Source of the DNA: Rhodeus uyekii
Lineage: Eukaryota; Chordata; Actinopteri; Cypriniformes; Acheilognathidae
Assembly (NCBI GenBank): GCA_037043235.1
Contig: JAWRVZ010000064.1
Location: forward strand, 496,001-560,000
DNA: 64,000 nucleotides
Direction of reading: 5' to 3'
Positions 1 to 10,790 of this stretch are shown one piece after another. Below the pieces are notes generated by a model, which had not been told where the DNA came from, searched no databases, and worked only from the letters and a program-made list of their open reading frames with translations. The position numbers were made by a program, and so were the translations under genes. Positions within the stretch are counted from its first letter, which is position 1. Every line of letters starts with the position of its first letter.

Positions 1-345
1 TATGATGAAATAAGAATGTTTAGATATTTAACTGGAAAACAAAACAAAAATGCTGAAAAGCATTTGTGCAGTGCACTTACAAAAAGTACCATGGAATTAA
101 GGTAAATGTCATATCACCTACAAAAAGTACCATAATATTACTACGTTTTTTTTTTTACATGGCACTATGGCAAATGCCATATCACTTAGAGTACAAAACG
201 TACCTTGGTACTACTACGATATTTCGGACACAGTTCTCACAAAATGGACCATGGTACTGTCACACATGGTATCATGGTAAGTGTCATATAACTAACAGTT
301 ATATTTAAAAAAATGTCACGGTGCCCCTTTACATCTTCTAGAATA
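1..345. repeat. CATGGTA-rich dispersed repeat, left part
   Basis: A unit of the form tgg-N4-atggtaaNtgtcatatcac recurs about three times, starting near 90, 159 and 265, with spacings near 70 and 105 bp, and GTACCATGG motifs lie between. The block resumes after the MITE at 352-714, where CATGGTA and CATGGCACCATG motifs reappear. Sequence near 18-34 is an imperfect inverted match (15 of 17) to 823-839. This is consistent with one element about 1 kb long whose left edge may lie outside the window. Confidence 0.5.
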
Positions 346-351
346 CTTTGG

Positions 352-714
352 CAGTACATTACTCCCCCGTTTATTGCGGTTAATGTGGACTGGAACCCTC
401 TGCGATAGGTGAAAATACGCGAAGTAGGATCAGTCAATCAGCTCACGGGATACATCCACTCATGCTCTCATTCGTCAATCTCGCGCCAGGAACCATGCCC
501 GTGGGCGTGTAGTCTCTGAGAGCGATTCTCTCTTTGTCTGGCATCCTGGGAAACCATTTCTCTCGCACATCACGATAAAACAATGCTGTTTTCCTCAATA
601 CGGCTGCCGATATGGAGGTATTTTTGAACTTTTATCTTTCGATACATATTTTTGAAAAATTCGCGATGCACTGAGGCCACGAAACTTGAACCGCGAAGTG
701 GCAAGGGATTACTG
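352..714 (-). mobile_element. Tigger/pogo-like MITE, copy A
   Basis: This copy is the reverse complement of the element at 25388-25742: the right end reads as the inverse of CAGTAATCCCTTGCCACTTC. The internal block with the GGCATCCTGGGAAACC motif, the CCCGTGGGCGTG segment and the CTGCGATAGGTG segment align in the same order. The right end is followed by TA, as expected for pogo/Tc1-mariner elements; the left flank has lost the TA. It is non-coding and sits inside the CATGGTA repeat, so it arrived later. Confidence 0.75.
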
Positions 715-716
715 TA

Positions 717-960
717 CCATGCTATACTGCAGTGATGACCGGAAATGCTCATACTATTAAATTTTATTGGATTTAATTTACCGTGCTATATACAGTATAT
801 TATTCTGCCATGGCACCATGATAATTAAACATCTAAATATTTTGATTTATGAATATGGTAGTTACACAGGTAGCAAAATAGGGGGGTATCAGACGTACAT
901 CATGGTACATTTTGATACTCAATGTTATATTTGACACATTTAATATATAAAGTATATAAG
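717..960. repeat. CATGGTA-rich dispersed repeat, right part
   Basis: Continuation of the repeat at 1-345 after the MITE. It shows CATGGCACCATG, a TTAAACATCTAAATATT stretch matching the left end in inverted form, and further CATGGTAC motifs to about 910. Confidence 0.45.
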
Positions 961-1572
961 CCTCTATCATAAACCATTAAATAGAATCCACAATATTCTC
1001 AATTGAAAAAGTACATTTAAACAGGAGCAGGAAGAAAGAGACAGCAGAAAGTGGGGTAAAGGGGAGTGGCCTATTTTCAGAATGTCCCCTTGTGATCCAA
1101 ACACAGGCTGTCGCCTTCTGGGTGTCTTCAACATGCCCTAACCAGGAGCAATTATTTACTCTATAAACATTTCATGGTAGACTCCTGGCTGAGACCGTCA
1201 TGCAGTATTAATGGACAAGAACACCACGCCGTGTGAGTCAGTTTCTCTCTCTCAATAAAAAATGGATGGCAAAATAACGTGAAAAAACCACAAAGCCATG
1301 AATAAATTACTTTGCACAATGTGCTCGCCTTCCCATCGTGCAGAGGTTGACCCACCCTTCCCTTAAGTGCCACCGAGCACATGGTGAAACTGGGACTTCA
1401 CGGTACTGACCTTTAACACAGCTGTTAAGTTGCACAGAAGCTGCACATGTGGTTCAAATCAGATAACATTTCTTTCAGCCATTTTGCTTCATTTTACACA
1501 TAAATGTAGGTGTATCAGTATGCATGCGTGCTGAATAGTCTTTGAACTCTAACATGCATATATGCATATACG
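961..1572. other. Unassigned intergenic stretch
   Basis: No domain-bearing frame, splice-bounded exon or repeat family is recognised. The short minus-strand open frame at 1161-1382 has no recognisable motif. Confidence 0.4.
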
Positions 1573-1946
1573 CTACTGTTCAACAGTTTGGGGTCAGTAA
1601 TATTTTGTAAAAATATTGTTGCAATTGAAGTCTTGTCTATTTTTTTTTCAAAGTCTAATCTATTTCTATGACAGCGAAGTTGAATTTTCAGTATAATTAT
1701 TCCAGTCTTCAGTGTCACTTGATCCTTCAGAAATCATTTTAATATGTTGATTTCCTTTGATAAATAGAAAGAACAGTATTTATTTGAAATAGAACTCTTT
1801 TGTAACATTATATTTACATTTACTTGCACTTTTGATACATTTAATGCAACTAATGTACTGATCAATCAATGCATTCATGCTAATAAACATACACATTTCT
1901 TTAAAAGAAAATGCACAGAACCAAAACTTTTGAATGGTAAGTGTAG
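1573..1946 (+). mobile_element. MITE with TTTGGGGTCAGTA-type terminal repeats
   Basis: The left end carries CAGTTTGGGGTCAGTAATA and the right end its imperfect inverse, CAAAACTTTTGAATGGTA. The internal CAGTCTTCAGTGTCACTTGA followed by CCTTCAGAAATCATT is the hallmark of a very abundant fish non-autonomous DNA transposon. Other pieces of the family occur here at 7440-7580, 17365-17466, 18487-18716 and 45010-45092. Confidence 0.7.
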
Positions 1947-3313
1947 TTAACCCCTATGAATCACTTAATTTGGTTTTTTGAGCGATTAAAACACAGACAC
2001 ACTTTAAGGAAAATTCTTTCTAATGATAAAAGACAAATAAAGATGCCATGACCATTAATTATAATTACAGTATGCAGCATCCATCTTCATTCAAACAACC
2101 TGCCAAAGAGATGCATTCTGGGACATGCACCACTGCCTACATAAATTTGTCATCACTAATGAATTTTTCAGACTCAATCTACTTTGTATTAGAATAGAAA
2201 TACTTAGCAACTGTCATGAGAAAACATGAGCTAGAGTTTATCTGATTTCTTAGGTCAAACTATAGCAGTAATGCAATTTTTGAATGTGCCTCCATCTCAA
2301 TGAGCCTCAAACGATCACTTTTAAACCTAAATATGTTTCTGAGTCTGAAACTAAATCCACATTCCTGCAATTAACCTCATTTATGAGAGCTAAACCCAAT
2401 TACGATGCAAATTCCCAGAGACTGAGAAACTCCTACCTGTAGCTTAAGGCAGGCACGGCCTTAAAGAAGATTTTACCCAACAGCCTCAAGTCTGCTGAGG
2501 AGGATTAAAGCAGTTCATTCAAATCGTTCAGCTGTGGACAAAAGCAGGTTTTTAAAGCACTATTCTTGACGCTAATCATTTTCCTAACACACATACACGA
2601 TGGCCCGTGCCAACCTCAAGAACAGTGAGGGAAATACAACGACAAGCAGACGGAAAAGGGGATGTGAGGGAGTTTGAGGAGATGAAGGGATCACAGCAGA
2701 GTCTATGTTTTAAACTATGCAAAGCTCAACTGAAAAGCACCAGAGCTGAAAGAGATGTCACTATTTTACTCATTTCAGACTAAGAATTAACTCCTTTAAA
2801 AGCATATTTGACCGATTTTCTTTTACAGCAGTGCATTCTGTATTTAAATAACATTTAGCCAAAAATAAAGATTACATTAGTAAGTGATGTTAAGATTAAA
2901 ATTAGTTGTCTACTTTTTGCACCTGCAAGCATAAGCAATATGAAAATCTAAAATACAAGTATAGCACGGTATAGTGTATATTGCACTGGAATAGGAACAA
3001 CATAAGCGTTTGCCAAAGGGTCTTGGAACAGTCTCACTATTTTGGCATCCATCTCATGTCCCATGCCGGCACTTGGTCTTGGTATGGGGAGGAAAAATGG
3101 CTGTAATTTTACAGTTTGTACTTATATAAACTAGATACATAAGCACTTTCAGTTTTTTTTCTAACCATGCAACCACCAGCCCCTGAAAGTCATCCATCAT
3201 CTAGTTAACATATGCAGGCCCACCTTGATGTCAAAACGCAAAACAGTCATGAATGCTCAACCCTTCAGAGAAGCTGTTCTTGAACTAGTTCACACGCATG
3301 TTTATTCACATCT
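1947..3313. other. Unassigned intergenic stretch
   Basis: AT-rich single-copy-looking sequence. I see no exon, transposon end or tandem repeat. Conserved non-coding elements are possible in semaphorin flanks but cannot be judged from one genome. Confidence 0.4.
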
Positions 3314-3318
3314 GTCAA

Positions 3319-3598
3319 TGTCACAGTTATGTCTCGCTCCTCCTGTGTTTCCGTAGATTGTCTTGTAACACTCCCCCTTGTTATGTTGCCAGCTGTTCCT
3401 TGTTATCCCAGCCCATTTATACCGTCATGTTTCGCATTGTCCTTGTCGATTGTTGACGTTTCATGTGGTTTCGTGTGGATGTACCAGTTCCCGAGTTTTT
3501 GCACATGCGTGCTATTTCTGTTGATGATTAAAGTGTTTTCAGTTTGCATCTCCGTATACTCCTCGTTCTCCGCATCGCACGCCAGCTCGCGTGTTACA
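3319..3598 (+). mobile_element. Solo LTR, family 1, copy A (TSD GTCAA)
   Basis: The 280-bp element begins TGTCAC and ends GTTACA and is flanked by a perfect 5-bp direct repeat, GTCAA (3314-3318 and 3599-3603). A TTTATA box-like site lies near the middle, and the 3' part carries the CCGCATCGCACGCCAGC block shared with the other copies. Length, TG...CA ends and a 5-bp duplication indicate a solo LTR of a Ty3/gypsy-like or retrovirus-like element. There is no internal coding region. The open frames across it on both strands are incidental. Confidence 0.75.
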
Positions 3599-3953
3599 GT
3601 CAATGCCATTAGCAGTAAACAATAACAACTTAAAACCAACCAACCACTTTACAATAATTTTCTATTTGTTAACATCTAATATGAATAATATTTTTAAGTA
3701 TTTATTGATTTTGGTAACTGTATAATGTATAATGCATATACAATTTTTTTTTAAATATTAATATACAATTGATTAATTTCAATTTTCGTCACACTTTAGA
3801 TTAGGGTCCTATTCCTACTTTTAACTAACTATTAATGATGACTTGAATATCATCAGAATATGGTCATGCAGAGTAAGGCATTAAAATGTGCTATTAATAA
3901 ACAGCCAATATCCTAGTAATATGAATATGAATGCTAAGAAGCAACTAGCTAAC
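3599..3953. other. Spacer between two solo LTRs
   Basis: About 350 bp of AT-rich DNA with no gag or pol-like frame. The two LTRs are in opposite orientation with different target duplications, so this is not the inside of one provirus. Confidence 0.6.
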
Positions 3954-4383
3954 TGTCACAACTTGGAGAATGTGTGCGATGCGAGGAGAAAAGGTTTTCA
4001 AGGAAAACTTAACTTTATTCAAAAACGCAAAACAAAACACTTAGTGCAAAACCTGGAAACTAGGAACACTTGGAGATAACTAGGAAACGGCATCCACACA
4101 CCAGGAGACATGGATACGACAATGTAACATAGCAGAATCAAAGTTAACAACTGACAAAGACCAAGAAACAAGAAGGCTTATAAAGACAAGGACATGAGAC
4201 ACATCTGAGGACACTGACGAGATATGTGATACAAAACAGGTGTGGAAGGATCTAGAAGGGCCCGGAAGTGAACAGGAAGTGTTATCACGATAGGCAGGAA
4301 GTGACAACAGGAAGTGAACCCATAACCTTACTGACAGGGAAGTGACAACAGGAAACACAGACAGGACAGGACCAAGGGTGACA
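3954..4383 (-). mobile_element. Solo LTR, family 1, copy B (TSD CTAAC)
   Basis: The 430-bp element lies on the minus strand with TGTCAC...GTGACA ends and a perfect 5-bp duplication CTAAC (3949-3953 and 4384-4388). Read on the minus strand, a TTTATAAG box precedes the conserved TCCTCGCATCGCACAC block at the 3' end. It contains several AGGAAGTG(A) motifs, which resemble ETS-type sites and may be LTR enhancer repeats (inference). Confidence 0.75.
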
Positions 4384-4388
4384 CTAAC

Positions 4389-6969
4389 AAAATAAATAAA
4401 TAATTGTATTTTTATTAACATTGTCCTAGATCATCATATAAAAATTCTTTCCTCACTTTCTAGCCCTCATTTTGTTTGAAACCTTTCCAATGTGGACCCA
4501 ATGACTTAAAAAAAAAAATGTATGATCTGCATAAAAACCTAATGTTATTGAATTGAAACTTAATGTAAAGTGTTACCATAATTCCATTAGGAATTTGAAA
4601 AAAAATATCAATGGTAACTGTTAAATGAATGTATTTATAACAATCAGAATTAGCAATTCTTCTGTCAGTTACTAGAATCTCATATTAAATAAACTCCACT
4701 GAGCATGTCAGTATACTGTTATCACGAGACCACAGAGTGACAAAGAATTATGGATACCCTGACACATTTCTGTGGAAAAGACTCCAGAAGGGCTTGTCAA
4801 GGCTGGCTGAAATCATTTAACAAAATACAGGGAGAACGTTTGAAAAGGAGAGAAAAGAGGGTGGACAGAAAGTGAGTGGCCTGCATGTAAGGTTACACCT
4901 CCACAGAGTAGTCATAATAAAAAACTTCACCAAATCCATAAAGCCTGTTCCATTTTCCCCTATAACAGCGCCCACATGTTTGACGTGTCACAAAAATCTC
5001 CAAGTCATTTACTGAAGAGTTCAGCACAAAGTCAGTAAAACACTTCTGTTCAAGACAACATAGAACATGATGTTCCATTATATATTCAGCCTTATCAGAT
5101 CAGTATTTGTAGCTATTACTGTCAGTTTGACACATACATTTGTTTATTGCTCGTTTGGATAAACACAGGATTGTATGTGGATGTATTTTTAGCATCTAAA
5201 AAAATAAAGTTTTTATTTGCATAGCTTTAAGAATGTAAAAATTTACAAAAATATATTTTTATATTTATATTTCACTTTGATATAGATATTTTGAACCCAC
5301 TCCTAACTTATAACTAACCACTTCTAAACAGTATATGATATGTAAGTGGTAGATAAATGTAGTCACAATTATTTTAGTAACAATATTATATAACATAAAA
5401 CAAAGATACAAAATCATTGAAAATACTATGCTTTTACTGTATTTTTGATGAGCATTCACCAATGAGAGAATCCTTTGAATCATAAACTGTCAAATTAATT
5501 AAATACATTTGAATGTAATAGAAGTTCACCTAAATCAATACAATAATTCCATGAATTCTATTCTATGAGCCTAAAATGATTTTTGAACAATAGCATGTCT
5601 CTAAAGTTCTTAATACACAAAATGCTTGCATTTAAAACACTGTAAATCTTCATAATGTGTTTGAAAATGAAAATATATGCATGCTAAAACTATAATTTAT
5701 ATACAAATAACTGCCTCAATGTTTCATATGCTTTACACTTGTAACCAAGTGTAACCAACATAAAGTAGCAATAGATTTTATACCTCAACATTTCACTGAA
5801 TGGAAAGGTGGTAAAACACTTAAAATTATTACAAAAAGAAAGTTCCAGAACATGTTCATCAAATCCTTCTGATTACAACCCAAAGAATATAAAAATCCTG
5901 CGACAATTCATCCGGCAACACCCACACCCACACACCACCTCTTCGATTTTCCTATTGCTATTGCTAATTAAGTCTGGGAAAGAAAACTTAGAAACACTTC
6001 CATGGCGGACAACACTCACCAGATACCCTGTGAACTCATGAAAATATTATAAGACTTTGGAGCTCAAAAGTGGGTAAATTACTTGAGACCCCAACCATCT
6101 AAAACTCAAAGAGAACCTTGCATCAGAATTGAAGATGATAATCTCCAAGTGGGCAGCAGCAGAAGGTAGGATGGATCCATTAAAACCTCATTAAGACTGA
6201 ATGGGGGAAAGCCCTTCAGGTTTCTTTGATCACCAATGGGAAGCTCAATGATTGCAGACATATGCCACGCAGCATTAGGTGCGAATGCCTCCTTCATAAA
6301 CCCAGAACAATTGTGGACTGTAAACACTAACAGAGAATAAGAGTGACCGAGAAAGGTTATGCAGGTCCATCCCGGTGAGAGTGCTTCCGCTGGACTCTCT
6401 TGTTACAGTAGATTGATTTCACCTGTGCACGCTTTCTCTCTGCGTCATAAATCACAGCAAGTTGTCAATGCAGCCTGTATTGTTCCAAAGCAATTATTTC
6501 CTAATGAGTCATTTGAGTAAAAGCCACAGTGACAGAGATTGATATTGTAGTAAAATGTCTGAATGTGCTTTTCTGTGACCCACGGTGAAGCCAAAAGTCA
6601 GATAGTGCTCATTGCTCAATGTATTTGTGAAAATGTCTCTCCTGTGGCATTAACCAACTCATAAACTGACTCTTAATTGCTTCGTAGACAAATTCAAAGT
6701 TGAGGTTGCAATGAATGAAAGCAAGTGCCTGTGTATTGGTCAGAAGCCAGATCAATGATGGAAAAAAAACATCTTTACAGTTGGAGATAAATCAAAGAGA
6801 TGAATAGCAGGTTGAGCTGTAGACAATTAGCCATCTTATCAGCCACCCAACAGGAGGAGAGTAGTAATGAATGATCAGAAGAAGAAAAGAGCGTTGCCAT
6901 CTAACAGTTATTTAGTCACAAATACATGAGGGAATTATCTCTTTTATTTGTTTTAGCGGTCCTTATTTT
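4389..6969. other. Unassigned intergenic stretch
   Basis: No coding domain, RNA gene or clear transposon terminus seen. Composition is AT-rich throughout. The short frames at 4893-5078, 5265-5483 and 5808-6327 have no recognisable motifs. Confidence 0.4.
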
Positions 6970-7118
6970 TACATTTATGCATTTGGCAGACGCTTTTATC
7001 CAAATCAACTTACATTGCATTTAAGGAACACATTGAATCAGTTCTTGCTTTCCCTGAAATCGAACCAATGACCTTGGTGTCGTAAACAACGATGCTCTAC
7101 TGATTGAGCTACAGGAAA
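6970..7118 (-). mobile_element. tRNA-derived SINE, fish HE1/DANA-type
   Basis: On the minus strand the head reads as a tRNA-like pol III promoter: an A box around TGTAGCTCAATCAGTAG and a B box at GGTTCGATTTC. The 3' tail is the widespread fish sequence TTTGGATAAAAGCGTCTGCC followed by AAATGCATAAATG. A second copy with the same GGGAAAGCAAG joint lies at 37162-37312. Confidence 0.8.
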
Positions 7119-7439
7119 GCTGTCTTTTAAGCTGTCTTTGCGTTAAAAAACTCAGACCCTTTTAAATTTCAATGTAGTCTGGTTTACATGGCCATTGCAG
7201 GTATACTACTGTCACAAAGTGATTATAATAATTATTGTTGCACGTCAGCCAGTACCAAAAGCACACACTAGGGAGAAAAGTTATGTAAAGAAAGATTTAT
7301 AATGAAGATTCCTACAAATTGATTTGTGGTTTATAAGATCATGTGTTTGAAAGATATCAAACACAGTAAAAATTGTAATATTGTGAAATATTACTAAAAC
7401 AAATAAAAAAACAGTTTTCTATTTGTATATATTTAACAA
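7119..7439. other. Unassigned intergenic stretch
   Basis: AT-rich sequence with no recognised element. Confidence 0.4.
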
Positions 7440-7580
7440 TGTTTAGTATTAGTACTACAGTCTTCAGTGTCACATGATCCTTCAGAAATTATTCTAATAT
7501 GCTGATTTGCTGCTCAAGAAACATTTCTTATTTTTATCACGGTTTCCAACAGTTATGCTGCTTAATATTTTTACCCCGAA
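7440..7580 (+). mobile_element. Fragment of the TTTGGGGTCAGTA MITE family
   Basis: It carries the diagnostic CAGTCTTCAGTGTCACATGA, CCTTCAGAAATTATT and CTAATATGCTGATTTGCTGC blocks in the family order. The terminal repeats are missing or eroded. Confidence 0.55.
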
Positions 7581-7787
7581 AAAAAGTTAACTATACTCTT
7601 GCCCAATAAGATGTTAAACTGGTCATTTAAGCTGGTCACCAGTGGAACCAGCTAGTTCAGGCTAATTAAGTCAGTAAAGCCATTTGAAATACAGAGCAAT
7701 ACAGCACAACTACTTCATTAAACTGTTTACAAGAAAATGCTTGAAGATATTAATGAAATGTTTACACAATAGCATGTAAGATGTAAG

Positions 7788-7965
7788 TGTGGCGAGCAGG
7801 GCGGGACCAAGTTCGGTGGCGGGATTGAAAATGAGCATCACCTGCATGCCACATCTGACCTCGTATCTCGTATTTTATTTTGTTGGTATTTATTTTATAA
7901 TTAAAGTTGTTTAAATGTTTTCCGGTTCCCGCCTCCTTCTTCCCTGAACTTGATACTTCAGTACA
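7788..7965 (+). mobile_element. Solo-LTR-like repeat, family 2, copy A
   Basis: Starts TGTGGCGAGCAGGGCGGG, the same start as the copy at 51370, and ends GTACA. Flanking pentamers GTAAG (7783-7787) and GTGAG (7966-7970) match at four of five bases, so a decayed target duplication is plausible. The 3' half has ATTAAAG and the GGTTCCCGCCTCCTTC block. Confidence 0.5.
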
Positions 7966-7970
7966 GTGAG

Positions 7971-8610
7971 GATGCACTCGTTTTGCTGCTGGTCAGGTTA
8001 CAGCTCACAGTTCTGTCCGGTTAATGATTACATTGTGTAAGTGATTACATCTTTACATGGTCTCACTGACATTGATAAGGTGGTGTATTGATCAGAGCAG
8101 TGTTCTACATTGACTCCAATGAGTGAGGCTGAGGTCACCTCTCCAATTTCAGGAGATCCTGGATAACAATGCATTCCAGTAATCACCTCTAAGTTTTGTG
8201 CGGCTGGATCACACAAATTAAAACAATATGTGGTAGAAGACAATAGTTGACTTTGGACTTACTCACATATAAGAGGGAGAGATCAGACAGAAGGGTGAAG
8301 AGAAGTATGAGTAAACTCGGGTTAAGTATTTCATTGACCAAATTTTAAAGGAATGGTTTACCTCTTATACTACATGCGGTCACCAACACCAACGCACACG
8401 AACACACACAAGCCCAAATGATAAAAGACAGAGAGAGTGAAGGGTTCTATACCATGATGCTGTTCTGTGTATTCATTCTCCTTTTTATTATTGCTTTTAA
8501 TGGATGAAAACAGTCAGGGAACATTGCACAGCTTTTACAGCTCAACGAATGACAGATGCTTTCCATTCATGGACCTGACCAGAGTGCATAGTGCTTTACC
8601 ATGTGAGCTC
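7971..8610. other. Unassigned intergenic stretch
   Basis: No recognised repeat or exon. A minus-strand 71-residue frame (8028-8243) is open but shows no domain. Confidence 0.4.
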
Positions 8611-9090
8611 CCACACACACACACACAAATGTTGGGTTTTCATGTTTAATGGGGACTTTCCAGAGATATAATGCTTTCTATGCAGTACAAACTGCATATT
8701 CGATCCTCTAACCCCAAAACCACCTCTAAACCTACCCATCACTGAAAACATTGTGGATTTTTACATTTTAAATAACATTAATTATACATATGCTGTTTTC
8801 TTGATGGGGACAAAAAATGCCCCCGCAAGATCCAGGATTTTGGACATTGCCATTCTTGTTGTTTTTTGTCCCCTAATGTAGAGTTTACCAGGACCACACA
8901 CACACACAGACAGTTGGGTTTCCATGTTATATGGGAACTTTCCATAGACATAACGATTTACATATGGTACAAACCGTATAGTCAATTCCCTAATAATACC
9001 CGTCAGGGAAAATTTTCAGAATATTTTTACATTTTCAAAAAAGCATCATTTTTTATGATTTATAAGCTGTTTTCCTTGTGGGGGCCAAAA
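8611..9090 (+). repeat. Two tandem copies of a CA-flanked GGGGACTTTCC repeat
   Basis: Copy 1 runs from a CA tract at 8611-8627 through TTGGGTTTTCATG and GGGGACTTTCCAGAG to the TTTTCTTGATGGGGAC end. Copy 2 begins with another CA tract at about 8896-8908 and repeats the order: TTGGGTTTCCATG, GGGAACTTTCCATAGAC, TACAAACCGTATAG, GCTGTTTTCCTTGTGGGGG. Period is about 285 bp. A third copy in inverse orientation lies at 40515-40775. The 60-93 residue open frames here are by-products. Confidence 0.65.
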
Positions 9091-9938
9091 TATTACTGGT
9101 ATTACAGTTATTTTTTAAATTGCTTACACACTAAAAGTGGTACTTGAGGTCCACTTAGTGAAGAATATTTTTCCTAACATAATCTTGCGACCAAGTCAGC
9201 AAAATGGCAAGCACATTATCTGCTTTACATTCAGTTGGCTGTTGTAAAATAATTTTTTTTATATAAAATGCTAGACACATGACTAAAAACTAACAGGTCT
9301 TGGGTTTCATTGGGGAAAAACTAGCATTTAAATGACACACTCATTTACCGATGATCTACACCCAACAATGTATGAAAATACTTATACATAATTCATTCAC
9401 CAAGAAATCTAAACTCATTGTTTTGATAAACAAATACAATTTTCCACCCTTGCATTTCTGTTTATTTTTTCAAAAAAATACTGAATTTGCATGCAAGTCA
9501 AGTTTACTATTACTAATGTAAACAGTCAAAGAAAAAAGGCAAAATATATAGTTTTATAATGTTAATGTGATCAGGTAATCCTTCAGTCATGTAATAACAT
9601 GTCAATCTCTTTCTGTACCCTTGGGCAGAGTGGCCAAACAGACACTGCCAATTTACTGCTAATTAGACTGGAGGAAATTGCACCTCGTTTTAATTTACTA
9701 CTCGACAGCAGCCGATATTTGACACAACACACCCATACACCATGTCTATCCAGGTGTTGTGGAAAAAGGAGTGAGAGAAAGAAAGAGAGAGAGAAAGAGA
9801 ATGAGAGAGTCCAGACAGTGATAATGTGCATATGCCCACTTTCTAGGTTTGCATACAAACAGTTGCATTGCAAAACTTTTTCCTCTCCATCCAAACAAAT
9901 AAATAAATGTATATATATTTATACATTACTATAATGTT

Positions 9939-9943
<5 letters not shown>
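9091..9943. other. Unassigned stretch with overlapping short open frames
   Basis: Overlapping frames of about 100 residues on both strands at 9583-9934 cover a purine-rich GAAAGAGAGAG run. No domain or splice context supports either as coding. Confidence 0.4.

Positions 9944-9987
<44 letters not shown>
9944..9987. repeat. (TA)n microsatellite
   Basis: About 22 uninterrupted TA units, followed by a short imperfect TA-rich tail. Confidence 0.95.
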
Positions 9988-9993
<6 letters not shown>

Positions 9994-10439
9994 TATTTGA
10001 AAGCCTAATAAATAAATCAAAACATCTGTATATCAAAAAAAAAAAAGAGAGATGTGACCTTAGTATATAAAACGGATCTAAAATTACCTTAAAGTTGTAT
10101 TATAAAAATAGCAAGACTCGTAATCTAAGTCATATGATAAGAAAAGACCAAAACTGATTCAAATTCATATTCAAATATTGAAACTTGGTGCAAAATTCAA
10201 GCAACCTGTCCTCATGAGAAGTTACAGTAAAAATTGAGATACAAAATTTAAAAAATCGGATTGTATAAAAACATGCAACTCAAACCTACCCAAACCATAA
10301 AAAACAACCCCTTAACAAGTTTTTCAACTTTACAATGTTTGTAACAGGAAAAACATTAAAAAAGCCAAAGTCATAAAATAACTTACGATTTTGCCACCTT
10401 ATAAGTATTCATGGGACATCTGAATATGAGACACACTGA

Positions 10440-10790
10440 ATGGCTTAGAGTTACCTATGTAATCCTAATTTGCAGCTTCAGTTGCTGGCTCTATGGGGAC
10501 AAATCCTGAGGAACCCGGTGTCTGAAACACAAGTGAATTCACGGCAATCTTATTGGTCAACAATGGTCCGATTGCATCATATGGAGTGCTTGAGTATACA
10601 AAAGGGTGTCTGTCTGCATTTCATGTCATCTGATTTGAATTGTCTGAAGAAAGATATGCAGGCATGTCCAAAGCATGGCAACACAATGCAGCATCTCGTT
10701 CCCTTCTCAGCGAACCAGGGTTACATATGAAACCCTAAGACGTTCCCTTTTGAGGGAACTTGATCAAGGGGATTCAACCTCTGCTCACAT
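10440..10790. repeat. Dispersed repeat with CTCGTTCCCTT...AAGACGTTCCC palindromic core
   Basis: The segment contains CTCGTTCCCTTCTCAG, AACCAGGGTTACATATGAAAC and CTAAGACGTTCCC, a partly palindromic block common in cyprinid intergenic DNA. A frame of 86 residues (10470-10730) crosses it and has no protein domain. The family assignment is from memory of fish repeats and is tentative. Confidence 0.4.

Noticed and set aside
3319..4383. Possible provirus made of the two LTRs at 3.3 and 4.0 kb
   Set aside because: Opposite orientation, different target duplications, and only about 350 bp between them with no coding sequence.
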